Shown: in pieces, positions 1-10,189 of the stretch
Numbering within the stretch: the stretch's first letter is position 1
Layout: every line of letters begins with the position of its first letter
Source: Deltaproteobacteria bacterium PRO3
GTDB taxonomy: Bacteria; UBA10199; DSSB01
Assembly (NCBI GenBank): GCA_030263375.1
Contig: SZOV01000058.1
Span: 1-39,767 of the forward strand
Direction of reading: 5' to 3'
DNA: 39,767 bases
Program-made: the position numbers and the translations under genes
The notes under the pieces: model-generated
What the model saw: only the letters and a program-made list of their open reading frames with translations
Database searches by the model: none
What the model was told of the DNA's origin: nothing

Positions 1-1943
<1,943 letters not shown>

Positions 1944-2268
1944 AATCACATCACGTTTTGTGAACCTTCTTCTTATTGTGAATTTCTCCGCCTGTCCGGC
2001 CGCAAGCTAAGCCGAAGAATTTTCCTTAAAATTCCATCTCTTAAACCCAGCGTTTTCTTGGCATCCCCGTTGCATTTCCATGAAACGGCTGAGACGCGGC
2101 CCACCAAGCCTTTCTTTATCCGATCCGGGCGCACACCTGAATCGGGCCGCGTCGAGGCCGGGGAACGTTTTGGAAATTCGGGGATGGAACGAGGGGAGTG
2201 TTAGGGATAGCTCGTCCGCTCGCCTCCATTTCAACGACAACGTTTGTCTATTTTGAGGAGGCACTCCT
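1944..2268. other. Intergenic leader region before the first TPR gene
   Basis: This is a non-coding gap of 325 bases. It holds a sigma-54-like element (2058-2074) and a strong ribosome binding site, GAGGAGG, about 8 bases before the ATG at 2269. The heptamer TTGTGAA occurs twice in direct orientation near 1959 and 1976, with no assigned meaning. No terminator with a clear T-run was found after the kinase gene, and no RNA gene was recognised. Confidence 0.5.
2058..2074 (+). promoter_or_regulatory. Candidate sigma-54 (-24/-12) promoter
   Basis: The element TTGGCAT-CCCCG-TTGCA matches the RpoN consensus (TGGCAC, five bases, TTGCW) with exact GG-to-GC spacing; only the last base of the -24 block differs. 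Transcription would start near 2085, giving a leader of about 180 bases before the TPR gene at 2269. If real, an enhancer-binding activator is required. None is encoded in the window. Confidence 0.5.
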
Positions 2269-3948
2269 ATGACCCCACCGATTGCATCGGGCGGCTCGCC
2301 CGTCCCCGTTTCTCCGATACCCGAAGACCCCAAGGCCGGCGCCAGCGGAACCGAAGGCGCTAAGCCGAAGCCCTTCGAGGGCAGCCATCTGCTCAACGGC
2401 ATTTTGAAGAAGTCCGGCCGCGTCCCGACGCACCCGCTGACCGCGAAGCCCCCGCAGGGCGAGACGCCGGCCAAGGAAGTCACTCCCGCGGACGCGAAAA
2501 AGGCCAACAGCTTCCGCCTCAAGGGCGACGAGTATTTCAAAAAGGAAAATTTCAAAAAGGCCCTCGCCTATTACGAGATGGCCCGCAAGGCCAACCCCGG
2601 CGACACGCAAATCCTGCTGAGCCTCGCCAAGGCCGAGCACGCCACCGGCAACCTGCTGCATGCCCACGACCATTACAATGAGCTGCTCGCCTCCGACCCG
2701 AGCCTCCTCGTCGTCCGAGCCCTGCGCAGCGACGCCAACCAGGCGATCCTGATGCAGATGCAGCGGATGGCCCCCAAGATCAAGCCGGAGCAACAGGCCG
2801 AATTCGTCAAGATGGGTCAGATGCTGACCCTCGAGATGGCCGTGGACCGCGCCGCCCTCTTGGCGCACAACGCCGACAAGGAGATCGAGGGCCTGAAGGT
2901 CATGGAGCAGAAACTCGCGACACTTCATGACAAGCCGAAGGCCGAAAAGGAAAAGGCCTGCCAGGCCCTGCTCGCGATGGCGATGGACACCCTGGACCTG
3001 GCCCAGCTGCCGGCGCAGGACCCCAAGGACGCCGAGCTCATCCCGGAAAAGCTCGGGCTCATGATCAAGGAAATCTTCGGCGTCCTCGCGCGCTTCGCGA
3101 AGGCCGACAAGGACCCCGCCCTGCAACGCCTCGCGTCCCTCTTCGAGGGCTACCAGGCCCTCTGCGAGGGCAAGACCGACGAGGCGATGAAGGCCTTCGA
3201 GGTTGTCCGCGAGGAGGGCCTGAAGGCCCTGGGCGACGGCGACGCAGAGAAAGGCGAGAAGCTCCTGCAGGAGCGGATGGAGAAGGCCGCGAAGGCCCTC
3301 GCCGCCAACGACCCCGCGGGCGCGGAGAAGATCTACCAAGAAGAGATCCCTCCCGGCCTGGCCGACGCCTACATCTACCTCAAGCAGTTCGAGGCGCAGA
3401 AGACCCGCCTGGTCAGCCTAGTCGCGATCGCGGCCTGGGAAGAGGACGTCAACGCCCGCCATGCCGAAGGGGCGAAGCAGGCCAACAGCTTTTGGTCGAT
3501 GTTCGGAGAATTCGTCGACGTGGTCGGCGGAGACCCGACGGAACAAGACAAGCTCGCCATCGAGGCCCGCAAGGAACTGAACCTGGTCCACGCGGTCCGC
3601 GACCGCCTGGCCCTCGGCAAGGCCAACACGCTCGAGGAGGCCCTCAAGGACGTCGAGGCCACCGAGAAGGGCGAGCTGAAGGATCAGGCGACCGCACAGC
3701 TGGCCCAGGTCGCCAAAGGCGAGGACCCCGGCATCCTGCCGCTCTCTAAGGTCGTCGAACTCACCAAAAAGCCGAAGATGAGCTCGGAGGCCGCGGGCAC
3801 CCTGATGACCTACGCCGACTCGATGGGGACCTTCGGCGGCCGACCCAAGATGCGGACCCTGCTCTACGCGGCCGTCCAGACCTTCTCCAAGGACAAGGAA
3901 CAGCAGGACAGGGCGGCGGCGGGATTGAAAGAGCTGGCCGAGAAGTAA
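2269..3948 (+). CDS. TPR-containing protein, first of two tandem paralogues
   Basis: This 559-residue protein has no signal peptide or membrane segment and is probably cytoplasmic. After a Pro/Gly-rich N-terminus there is a short block (FEGSHLLNGILKK ... PTHPLT) that is also found in the next gene. Tetratricopeptide-like helix pairs follow at about residues 79-148 (GDEYFKKENFKKALAYYEMA, then LLHAHDHYNELLASDP). The rest is Lys/Glu/Ala-rich and predicted almost entirely helical. The start is supported by GAGGAGG just upstream. It lies between two PEGA-tailed kinases, so an adaptor, scaffold or kinase-substrate role is plausible, but this rests on position. No catalytic motif was recognised. A perfect hairpin terminator follows at 3971-4009. 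Confidence 0.85.
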   Translation: MTPPIASGGSPVPVSPIPEDPKAGASGTEGAKPKPFEGSHLLNGILKKSGRVPTHPLTAKPPQGETPAKEVTPADAKKANSFRLKGDEYFKKENFKKALAYYEMARKANPGDTQILLSLAKAEHATGNLLHAHDHYNELLASDPSLLVVRALRSDANQAILMQMQRMAPKIKPEQQAEFVKMGQMLTLEMAVDRAALLAHNADKEIEGLKVMEQKLATLHDKPKAEKEKACQALLAMAMDTLDLAQLPAQDPKDAELIPEKLGLMIKEIFGVLARFAKADKDPALQRLASLFEGYQALCEGKTDEAMKAFEVVREEGLKALGDGDAEKGEKLLQERMEKAAKALAANDPAGAEKIYQEEIPPGLADAYIYLKQFEAQKTRLVSLVAIAAWEEDVNARHAEGAKQANSFWSMFGEFVDVVGGDPTEQDKLAIEARKELNLVHAVRDRLALGKANTLEEALKDVEATEKGELKDQATAQLAQVAKGEDPGILPLSKVVELTKKPKMSSEAAGTLMTYADSMGTFGGRPKMRTLLYAAVQTFSKDKEQQDRAAAGLKELAEK

Positions 3949-3970
3949 TCCGATTTCCCTTTCACTCCAT

Positions 3971-4009
3971 GCGGTGAAGCCTCGTTTCGGGGCTTCACCG
4001 CTGCTTTTT
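3971..4009 (+). terminator. Rho-independent terminator or attenuator between the TPR genes
   Basis: The arms GCGGTGAAGCC (3971-3981) and GGCTTCACCGC (3991-4001) form a perfect 11-bp stem with a 9-base loop, followed by TG and five T residues. It ends only 14 bases before the ATG of the next gene, so it may act as an attenuator for that gene as well as a terminator for the previous one. Confidence 0.75.
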
Positions 4010-4023
4010 GAAGATAAGCCGCT

Positions 4024-5649
4024 ATGGTCCCATCCATTCCTCGTAGTAAGGATGAATTTCTTTTTCCGTGGGGCCGATTTTCCCGCGACCCCTTTGTGCC
4101 CACATTCTCCGATCCGCCGGCGGGTCCGGAAAAATCCTTCGAAGGCACACACCTATTCAACCTGCTTACGAAGAAATACGACCATCTCCCGACGCGCTTG
4201 CTTACGCAAAATTTCGCCCCGGACATCGAAGGAGCCATTCCTCCCCACCCTGCAGCTCTACGGCAGGCGGAGATCTTCCGCAAAAATGGCAAAAACCATT
4301 TTGAAACAGGGGAATTCAAAAAGGCCCTGGCCTGCTACCGTGCAGCCCACCGGTTACTGCCCCAGGACAAAGGCATCCTCCACGGTTTCGCGAGGTTGGA
4401 AGCCAAGGCTAAAAACTGGGTGCCGGCCCGCGATTACTACGACAAACTCATAGCCCTAAGCCCCGGACATTGGATAGCTCGAGCCGAGCGATTTGCGGTG
4501 AATTCCCGAATTGCGGAGAACCGAGCGGTTAGGGGAATGCCCCCGATCGAACTGTCGGATGCCGAGATTTTGGAAGGAAATTTGGATAGAGCGGCACGGA
4601 TAGCAGTGTCCCTCCCCCGCCACCTTGAAGATGTGAAGTTGCTGGAAACTTACTTGGCAGAATGGCGGAACTTCCCCCTGGGGGATAAGATCGACTTATT
4701 GAAAGGTTCGTTCCTAGTGCCCTTTGATTTTCTGACCCGGGCGCAACTTCCCTTTCCGGGTCCAGCGGATCCGCAATTCGTCCCGGATCGGCTCCGAATA
4801 TTAGCCACGGAGCATTTCGCGGTATGGTTGCGATTCGCCAAGGCCGACTCCGATCCCGCAATCCGAGGTTTTGTCCCGTTGTTGGAGGCGTACCATGCCT
4901 TGTGCGAGGGGCGCGAAGCGGATGCCAAGAAATATTTCACCCAAGTCCGGGAAGAGGGATTTCGTACCCTCGGGGACGGCGATGTGGCGCTGGGAAGAAA
5001 ACAATTCTACAAAAGGCTAGAGGAGGTCGAACGTCTAATCAAATTCGGCAAGCCAGACCAAGCTAGGAATTTATTCCAAGAGCAGATCCCCCTGGGCCTG
5101 GCCGACGCCTACCGATATTTAAAGCCTTATGACGGCGCCAAGACGCGCTTGATAGGACTTTTGGCGATCGGCGCTTGGGAGGAAGACATCCGCGCCCGCT
5201 ACCAAACCCTGGCCGAAGCTGCCGGTGCGCCTGACGAACGAAGCGATCCATCGCTACGCCGGCTGGAGGAGGGGGAGATCTCCTTGGTCCACGCGGTGCG
5301 CGATCGTTTGGCGTGGGGAACCTCCGACAATATCGAGTCCGCCCTGCTGCACGTCCAGGCCTCGGAGCGAGGCGAGCTCAAGGAGCTCGCCGCGACCGCG
5401 CTGTGGCAAATCAATAGCGAGACAAGTCCCGGCCTCCCCCTCTCTAAAATCTTTTCGCTGGCCAGCACCCCTTGGATGGACCCAAACGCCGCGGACCTCT
5501 GGCTTTTTGCCGCCGACACCGCGGAGGACCTTCCGAGCCGCAAGAAATTGCAAATCCTGCTGTATTCGGCGGTGCATGCCTTTTCCCCGAATCGGACCCA
5601 GCGAAACCGAGCCGGAGACGACCTTCGAGTCAGCGTTATAAGTTATTGA
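4024..5649 (+). CDS. TPR-containing protein, second tandem paralogue
   Basis: This 541-residue protein aligns along its length with the preceding gene. Shared blocks include FEGTHLFNLLTKK with PTRLLT near the N-terminus, a TPR-like helix pair (FRKNGKNHFETGEFKKALACYRAAHRL in outline), EQIPLGLADAYRYLK, LVHAVRDRLAWG, and the ERGELKE block near the end. It has no signal peptide or membrane segment. Only one Met is available near the N-terminus, and no good Shine-Dalgarno precedes it. Its codon choice is visibly more AT-rich than the first copy, and an AT-rich stretch follows the stop. The two copies are therefore probably old duplicates or separately acquired. The function is unknown; a scaffold or regulator working with the flanking kinases is an inference. 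Confidence 0.82.
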   Translation: MVPSIPRSKDEFLFPWGRFSRDPFVPTFSDPPAGPEKSFEGTHLFNLLTKKYDHLPTRLLTQNFAPDIEGAIPPHPAALRQAEIFRKNGKNHFETGEFKKALACYRAAHRLLPQDKGILHGFARLEAKAKNWVPARDYYDKLIALSPGHWIARAERFAVNSRIAENRAVRGMPPIELSDAEILEGNLDRAARIAVSLPRHLEDVKLLETYLAEWRNFPLGDKIDLLKGSFLVPFDFLTRAQLPFPGPADPQFVPDRLRILATEHFAVWLRFAKADSDPAIRGFVPLLEAYHALCEGREADAKKYFTQVREEGFRTLGDGDVALGRKQFYKRLEEVERLIKFGKPDQARNLFQEQIPLGLADAYRYLKPYDGAKTRLIGLLAIGAWEEDIRARYQTLAEAAGAPDERSDPSLRRLEEGEISLVHAVRDRLAWGTSDNIESALLHVQASERGELKELAATALWQINSETSPGLPLSKIFSLASTPWMDPNAADLWLFAADTAEDLPSRKKLQILLYSAVHAFSPNRTQRNRAGDDLRVSVISY

Positions 5650-5690
5650 TTTTAATTATAAAATTTATAAAATACGAAGCTCGCATTATT
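5645..5690. other. AT-rich tract after the second TPR gene
   Basis: This short stretch is almost entirely A and T, in sharp contrast to its surroundings. The rest of the gap to 5904 is GC-rich and contains a 7-bp inverted repeat, GGCGAAG-GAC-CTTCGCC (5834-5850), without a T-run. No promoter for the downstream kinase could be assigned. Confidence 0.4.
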
Positions 5691-5904
5691 TTCTCCCCTT
5701 TCTCTTCCATTCTTGAGAAACCCTAGCTGACGGAGCGGACCGGCCGACGCCGTCTCGCCGCCGCCCGAGCGCAACTTTCCCGGGCGACCGACGATAAAGG
5801 CCAAAAATACGGGGCACATGTCTGACCTTTCTCGGCGAAGGACCTTCGCCCGCTTGCCCCATCATGTTTATTAAGAACTCTCCGGCCGCCCTCCTGAATG
5901 GGGT

Positions 5905-8592
5905 ATGGGCTCATTAGGTCTCGCGGCCCGAGAGCGTACGTTCATGACCGCCTCCAGGCTCTCGCAGCCGTTAGCAGTATCGACGGCCACGGCCCAGCCG
6001 GCACCCGCGCCGACCTCCGTCGCCCGCGCGGCGCTGGACGATTTCGCCCGGGCGCTGCCCGTCCTGCCCGGCTCGGCCCCAAAGGCCCTGCTCGCCCGGC
6101 TGGACGAGCTCCGCCGCGAGACGGACGAAGGTCTGCTTCTGACCGATCTCCTGGCGCTCGGCATCCAGCTGAAATCCGAACACCGCGCCGAGGCCGCCTA
6201 CGCCCTGCTCTCGCGCTTAAGCCAAGAAGACATCGCCGACCCGGTCCGCGCCAAGGCCCGTGCCGAGGCCGACGCCATCGAGGGCAAGGGCGCCGCGGGA
6301 CCGCGCGCCGAATTCCTGCTCTCCCGTTTTTGCAAAGACGCCACCGACGCGCGGGTCATCGCGCCGATGATCGCGGCCACGCTGGTCGGCCAAGTCGCCG
6401 GCACCGCCGCCCTCGGCCGCCTGATGGGCCGCCCGGCCTCCTGGCTGACGCGAGGTTTCGGCGCCGAACTCGGCGCGGGGGCCTTCGGCTACGGCGCCGA
6501 GGTCGTCACCTTCGCGGGCTTGAATCGCGCCCTCGCCCCGCATCCCAACGGACCCTTTTCACACGACCTGGCGCGCTCGGCGCTCACCATCGGCGCGCTG
6601 AAGCTCTCTGGTTTCGCCGTCAACTCGGCCCTCGCCGGGCCGGGCACTCGTTTCGTCGCGCGCGGCCGGGCCCCGACCCTGCCCTTCGCGGCGCACCAGG
6701 CCGGCGCCTTCGTCGGCCTCACCGCCTCGCACAAGCTCGAGGAGCATTGGGGACTCAGGCCCCGCGTCGAGGGCTCCACCTTCCTGCTCGACACCTTCGC
6801 CTCGCTGGTCAGCCTGGGCGTCGGGGCTCACCTGGGCCAACGCGCCTTGGGCGAGCGCTTTGCCGACTTCCGGAGCGAGCTGGGCATGGCCGCGAAGCTG
6901 CAAAAATACCGCCCGCAAGAAAAGGCGCGCGCCCTGCTCTCGCCCGCCGTGGCCGGCGGCGACGGCCGCGGTCTTCCCCCGATCCTGATGATGAGCATGG
7001 GCCAGCCGCCGGGCGGTCCCAAGGGCGGTCGGCCCAGCAAGGGCACCTCCTGGCAAGAGTCCCAGGTTCCCGAACCTTCCGACCCGCTTAACGGCCATAT
7101 CTCGGTGACTCCGGCGGATGTCATGCCAAGGGCGCCCACCGAGCCGCCCGACCCCTATATCGGCACCGTCTTTGAAGGCCGTTACCGCATCAACCGGAAG
7201 TTAGGCCACGGCGGCATGGGAGTGGTCTACGAGGCCGTGCATGAGATTATCGGCAAGAAGATGGCCCTCAAACTGCTCCGCCGGGATGCCATGACCAAAG
7301 AAATGGCCGAGCGCTTTCTCAACGAGGCCAAGGCCGCCAGCATGATCGGAAACCCTCACATCATCGAGATCACCGATTTCGGCAGGCTTGCGGAGGGCAC
7401 GCCCTATTTCGTCATGGAATACCTGGAAGGCACCTCGCTCTACGGTCTGATCGAAGGCGATCGACCGGTGCCGATCCCGCGTCTGGTAAACATCGCACGG
7501 CAGATCGCGGAGGGACTCGCCGACGCCCACAAGGCCGGCATCGTCCACCGCGACCTCAAGCCGGAAAATATCTTTTTGATCAACAAGGGCAGCAAGGTCG
7601 ACTTCGTCAAGATCCTGGACTTCGGCATCGCCAAGATCGCCAACGGCGGCAGCAAAGAAAAACTGACGCAGGCGGGCGTGCCCTTCGGAACGCCTCAGTA
7701 CATGTCTCCGGAGCAATCCGCGGGGCAGCCGACGATCGACCATCGCACCGACGTCTACGCCTTCGGCATGCTGCTCTACGAGATGGCCACCGGTCGCCTC
7801 CCCTTCAACTTCGAAAATTTTCAGGAGACGCTCAACGCGCAGATGTACGTGACGCCGGTGCCGCCCAGCGAAATGCAGCCGGTGAAGCAGCCCATCCCGC
7901 CCGGGTTGGAAGCGATCATCATGAAGGCCATCTCCAAGCGCCCCGAAAATCGCTACCAATCGATGAACGAAATCATCGTCGAGCTGGACAAGCTGCAGTC
8001 CGGCCTCGTGCCCGTCGCCGTCACCGAGCTCAAAAACCGCTCGGAAAGCGCGGACCTTCCGGTCGATTATTTCCGCACCGGTCTCACGCCCACCAACCTG
8101 CGCCGTTCGCGCCGCCATTGGCCGATCTTCGCGGGCATCGGCATCGGCGGGGCCTCGGCCCTCGCCGCGGCCTTCTACGCGTTGAGCCGCAGCAACGGCG
8201 TCACGGCCCAGCCCACCGCCGTTCCGCCGCCGGACGACAAGCCCAAGCCTGACGCCGCCCCGGTCGACACGGCTCCAACGGTCACCTCGCTCAAGCGCCA
8301 GGTGGAGGTCAACGTCGACCCCGTGGACGCGCGCGTCTTCCGCAACGGCGAGGATCTGGGCAACAACGTGGTGAAGGTCGAGATGGATCCGGGCCAGAAG
8401 GTCGAGCTCGAGGTGAAGCGCGATGGCTACAAGAGCCGCAAGATCACCCTCGACGGCCTGGAAGAGAGCGTCACCGTGAAGCTGGAGAAGGAAAAGGCCG
8501 TCCGGCCCCGCCCGAGCGGCAATCCCTCGGGTTCGGGAAAGCCGAAGACCAAGCCGACAAATTCCGGCGAAGTCATCAGTCCTTGGAAGTGA
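5905..8592 (+). CDS. PEGA-tailed membrane Ser/Thr protein kinase, complete paralogue
   Basis: This is an 895-residue kinase. Residues 1 to about 410 form an unrecognised domain: helical, then rich in Gly/Ala hydrophobic stretches (for example around PMIAATLVGQVAGTAAL). The kinase domain runs from about 425 to 690, with GHGGMG, Lys456, HRD Asp550 (VHRDLKPEN), DFG Asp572 and [11 protein letters not shown] membrane segment lies at about 739-760, followed by a Pro/Asp linker, a PEGA domain (about 800-862) and a tail ending GEVISPWK, identical to the upstream kinase. The start is uncertain: ATG 5905 has no clear ribosome site, while the in-frame ATG at 5944 has GAGAG nine bases upstream and would remove 13 residues. 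The 3' end overlaps the convergent gene by 17 bases. Active kinase by motif; the signal sensed is unknown. Confidence 0.9.
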   Translation: MGSLGLAARERTFMTASRLSQPLAVSTATAQPAPAPTSVARAALDDFARALPVLPGSAPKALLARLDELRRETDEGLLLTDLLALGIQLKSEHRAEAAYALLSRLSQEDIADPVRAKARAEADAIEGKGAAGPRAEFLLSRFCKDATDARVIAPMIAATLVGQVAGTAALGRLMGRPASWLTRGFGAELGAGAFGYGAEVVTFAGLNRALAPHPNGPFSHDLARSALTIGALKLSGFAVNSALAGPGTRFVARGRAPTLPFAAHQAGAFVGLTASHKLEEHWGLRPRVEGSTFLLDTFASLVSLGVGAHLGQRALGERFADFRSELGMAAKLQKYRPQEKARALLSPAVAGGDGRGLPPILMMSMGQPPGGPKGGRPSKGTSWQESQVPEPSDPLNGHISVTPADVMPRAPTEPPDPYIGTVFEGRYRINRKLGHGGMGVVYEAVHEIIGKKMALKLLRRDAMTKEMAERFLNEAKAASMIGNPHIIEITDFGRLAEGTPYFVMEYLEGTSLYGLIEGDRPVPIPRLVNIARQIAEGLADAHKAGIVHRDLKPENIFLINKGSKVDFVKILDFGIAKIANGGSKEKLTQAGVPFGTPQYMSPEQSAGQPTIDHRTDVYAFGMLLYEMATGRLPFNFENFQETLNAQMYVTPVPPSEMQPVKQPIPPGLEAIIMKAISKRPENRYQSMNEIIVELDKLQSGLVPVAVTELKNRSESADLPVDYFRTGLTPTNLRRSRRHWPIFAGIGIGGASALAAAFYALSRSNGVTAQPTAVPPPDDKPKPDAAPVDTAPTVTSLKRQVEVNVDPVDARVFRNGEDLGNNVVKVEMDPGQKVELEVKRDGYKSRKITLDGLEESVTVKLEKEKAVRPRPSGNPSGSGKPKTKPTNSGEVISPWK

Positions 8593-9721
8593 TCTCGTCG
8601 CCCAAAGACTGCCCCTTGCGCCCGCCGTGCTCGATGTGGCTCGGGGCCTTCATCCCCAACAGCACCTTGGAGAATTCCAGAGAGCGCTCGACCAGCGCCT
8701 TCGCGCCCGCGCGTAGCTGGCGGCTGCGCTCGACGTAGGCGACGTTGCGCTCCATGTTCTCCATCGACCAGCCCAGGGAATGGGCGATGAAGGGAAAGGT
8801 CGGGAACATGAAGCCCAGCTCGGCAAAAAACCCCAGCATCTCTCCGGCCACCGATTGAATGTTGTCCTGCCCGCCCGTGATGATGAAGGCCGCGACCTTG
8901 TTGCGGATCAAGACCCGGTCCGCGGTGGTGATCTGGTTTTGGATGCAGTTCATGCGCTCGACCATCTTGTGGTACAGCCCGCTCGCCGAGCCCCAGCGAA
9001 TGGGCGTCGCGACCACCACCACGTCGGCCCAGTGCACGAAGGCCTCGTAGACCTGGTCGAGTTCGTCCTTGCTGTCGAACTGGGTGATCGCGCAGGGCCA
9101 AATGCAGGCCTGCGCGCTCTTCGAATAATAGCCCTCGCAACTCTTGAAATTAAGATCGTTGAGTCGGATCAGGCGGGTGAGGGCGCCGTGGTCGCGCGCG
9201 GCGCTCTCCAAGGCCGACTCGAGCAGGGCGTCGGAGGTGGAATAGCGGGGATGGCCGCGCGTCATCGCGGTCGTCGAGATGCCGACGACCCGCAGCGGAC
9301 CTTCCTCCCGCTTCGGCTCGCGGGCCAGGGGATGGGGCTCATGCCTGCCCTTGTGGCGCTTGGTGGCGGCCTCGAGGTTGACCCAGAGGTGCCCGCCCTC
9401 TTCCTTCAATTCATAGGTCGGCACCCGCGAATCGCCCATCTCGGGACGCACCGCGCCGGTCTCACGGTGGAAGCGCCAATAATGCCAGGGACAGACAACG
9501 TAGCCGTCGATGAGCGTCCCTTTACCCAGGGGACCGCCGATGTGGTTGCAGACGCCGGAGATGGCGGCGAACTTGCCGTCGAGATAGGTCAACGCGATCT
9601 TGGTCTTGCCGATCACGACCTCGCGCAGGGCGGCGCCTTTCAGCGCGTGCACGGGACCCAGATCGTGCCAGGCGGGCGAGCTCATGGGGACATAGTATCG
9701 GAAGCCCTCTCCTCCTGGCAA
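8576..9721 (-). CDS. Rieske [2Fe-2S] domain fused to NAD(P)H-dependent FMN reductase-like domain
   Basis: This is a 381-residue two-domain protein. Residues about 14-115 form a Rieske ferredoxin-type domain with both cluster motifs, Cys58-x-His60 and Cys77-x2-His80, separated by the usual 16 residues. Residues about 143-350 form a flavodoxin-like fold of the FMN reductase family (VVGISTTAMTRG, then VVVVATPIRWGSASGLYHKM). Electrons could pass between flavin and iron-sulfur cluster within one chain, but the acceptor is unknown. The start is probably the TTG at 9721, because AAGGAG lies four bases upstream directly after the stop of the preceding response regulator. The ATG at 9685 is the alternative and would leave the same AGGAGG too distant. 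It is the last gene of a histidine kinase-response regulator-oxidoreductase run. Confidence 0.85.
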   Translation of the reverse strand: MPGGEGFRYYVPMSSPAWHDLGPVHALKGAALREVVIGKTKIALTYLDGKFAAISGVCNHIGGPLGKGTLIDGYVVCPWHYWRFHRETGAVRPEMGDSRVPTYELKEEGGHLWVNLEAATKRHKGRHEPHPLAREPKREEGPLRVVGISTTAMTRGHPRYSTSDALLESALESAARDHGALTRLIRLNDLNFKSCEGYYSKSAQACIWPCAITQFDSKDELDQVYEAFVHWADVVVVATPIRWGSASGLYHKMVERMNCIQNQITTADRVLIRNKVAAFIITGGQDNIQSVAGEMLGFFAELGFMFPTFPFIAHSLGWSMENMERNVAYVERSRQLRAGAKALVERSLEFSKVLLGMKAPSHIEHGGRKGQSLGDEITSKD

Positions 9722-9730
9722 TTTCTCCTT

Positions 9731-10189
9731 TCAGGAAGATTCCGGCCGCGAGGGGTGCTCCACCGTCTCGAGCCAATACCGCGAGAGATTGCGAAGCACC
9801 TCGACGATCTGCTCGAAGCGGACCGGCTTTCGGATGAAGCTCCCGCCCAGGCTGTAGGTGTATAGGATGTCCTCGTCGTTGCGGGAGGTGGTGAAGACCA
9901 CGACCGGGATCATGCGCAGTCCGGGGTTCGACTTGATCTCCTGCAGGGCCTCGCGTCCGTCTTTTTTCGGCATGTTGAGGTCGAGCAGGATCAGGTGCGG
10001 GCGCGGCACAGAGATATCCGCGGCGTAGGCCCCGCGGCGCAGGAGGTAGTCCATCAGCTCCTCGCCGTCGCGAACCCAGCGCAAATCCACGCCGGCCCTA
10101 GCCTCGGCGAAGGCATCCTTGGCCAACAAAAAATGGTCCTCGTCGTCCTCCGCCAAGAGCACGACTTTTCTAGGGTTATGACCGCTCAC
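9731..10189 (-). CDS. Single-domain response regulator, Rcp1-like
   Basis: This 152-residue protein is a CheY-type receiver with no output domain. It carries the acidic pair in LLAEDDEDH, the phospho-acceptor Asp in LILLDLNMP, the Thr switch in VFTTSRN, and the conserved Lys in FIRKPV. The insertion after the first helix and the tail resemble small regulators of the Rcp1 type that pair with phytochrome-like or PAS-rich kinases. It starts with GTG, preceded by AAGGAG at seven bases, and overlaps the 3' end of the histidine kinase gene by 14 bases. The two are therefore almost certainly translated together and are likely partners. Confidence 0.88.
   Translation of the reverse strand: MSGHNPRKVVLLAEDDEDHFLLAKDAFAEARAGVDLRWVRDGEELMDYLLRRGAYAADISVPRPHLILLDLNMPKKDGREALQEIKSNPGLRMIPVVVFTTSRNDEDILYTYSLGGSFIRKPVRFEQIVEVLRNLSRYWLETVEHPSRPESS

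Noticed and set aside
5834-5850. GGCGAAG/CTTCGCC inverted repeat before the second kinase
   Set aside because: A seven-base stem with a three-base loop and no T-run is common by chance in GC-rich DNA; no role assigned.
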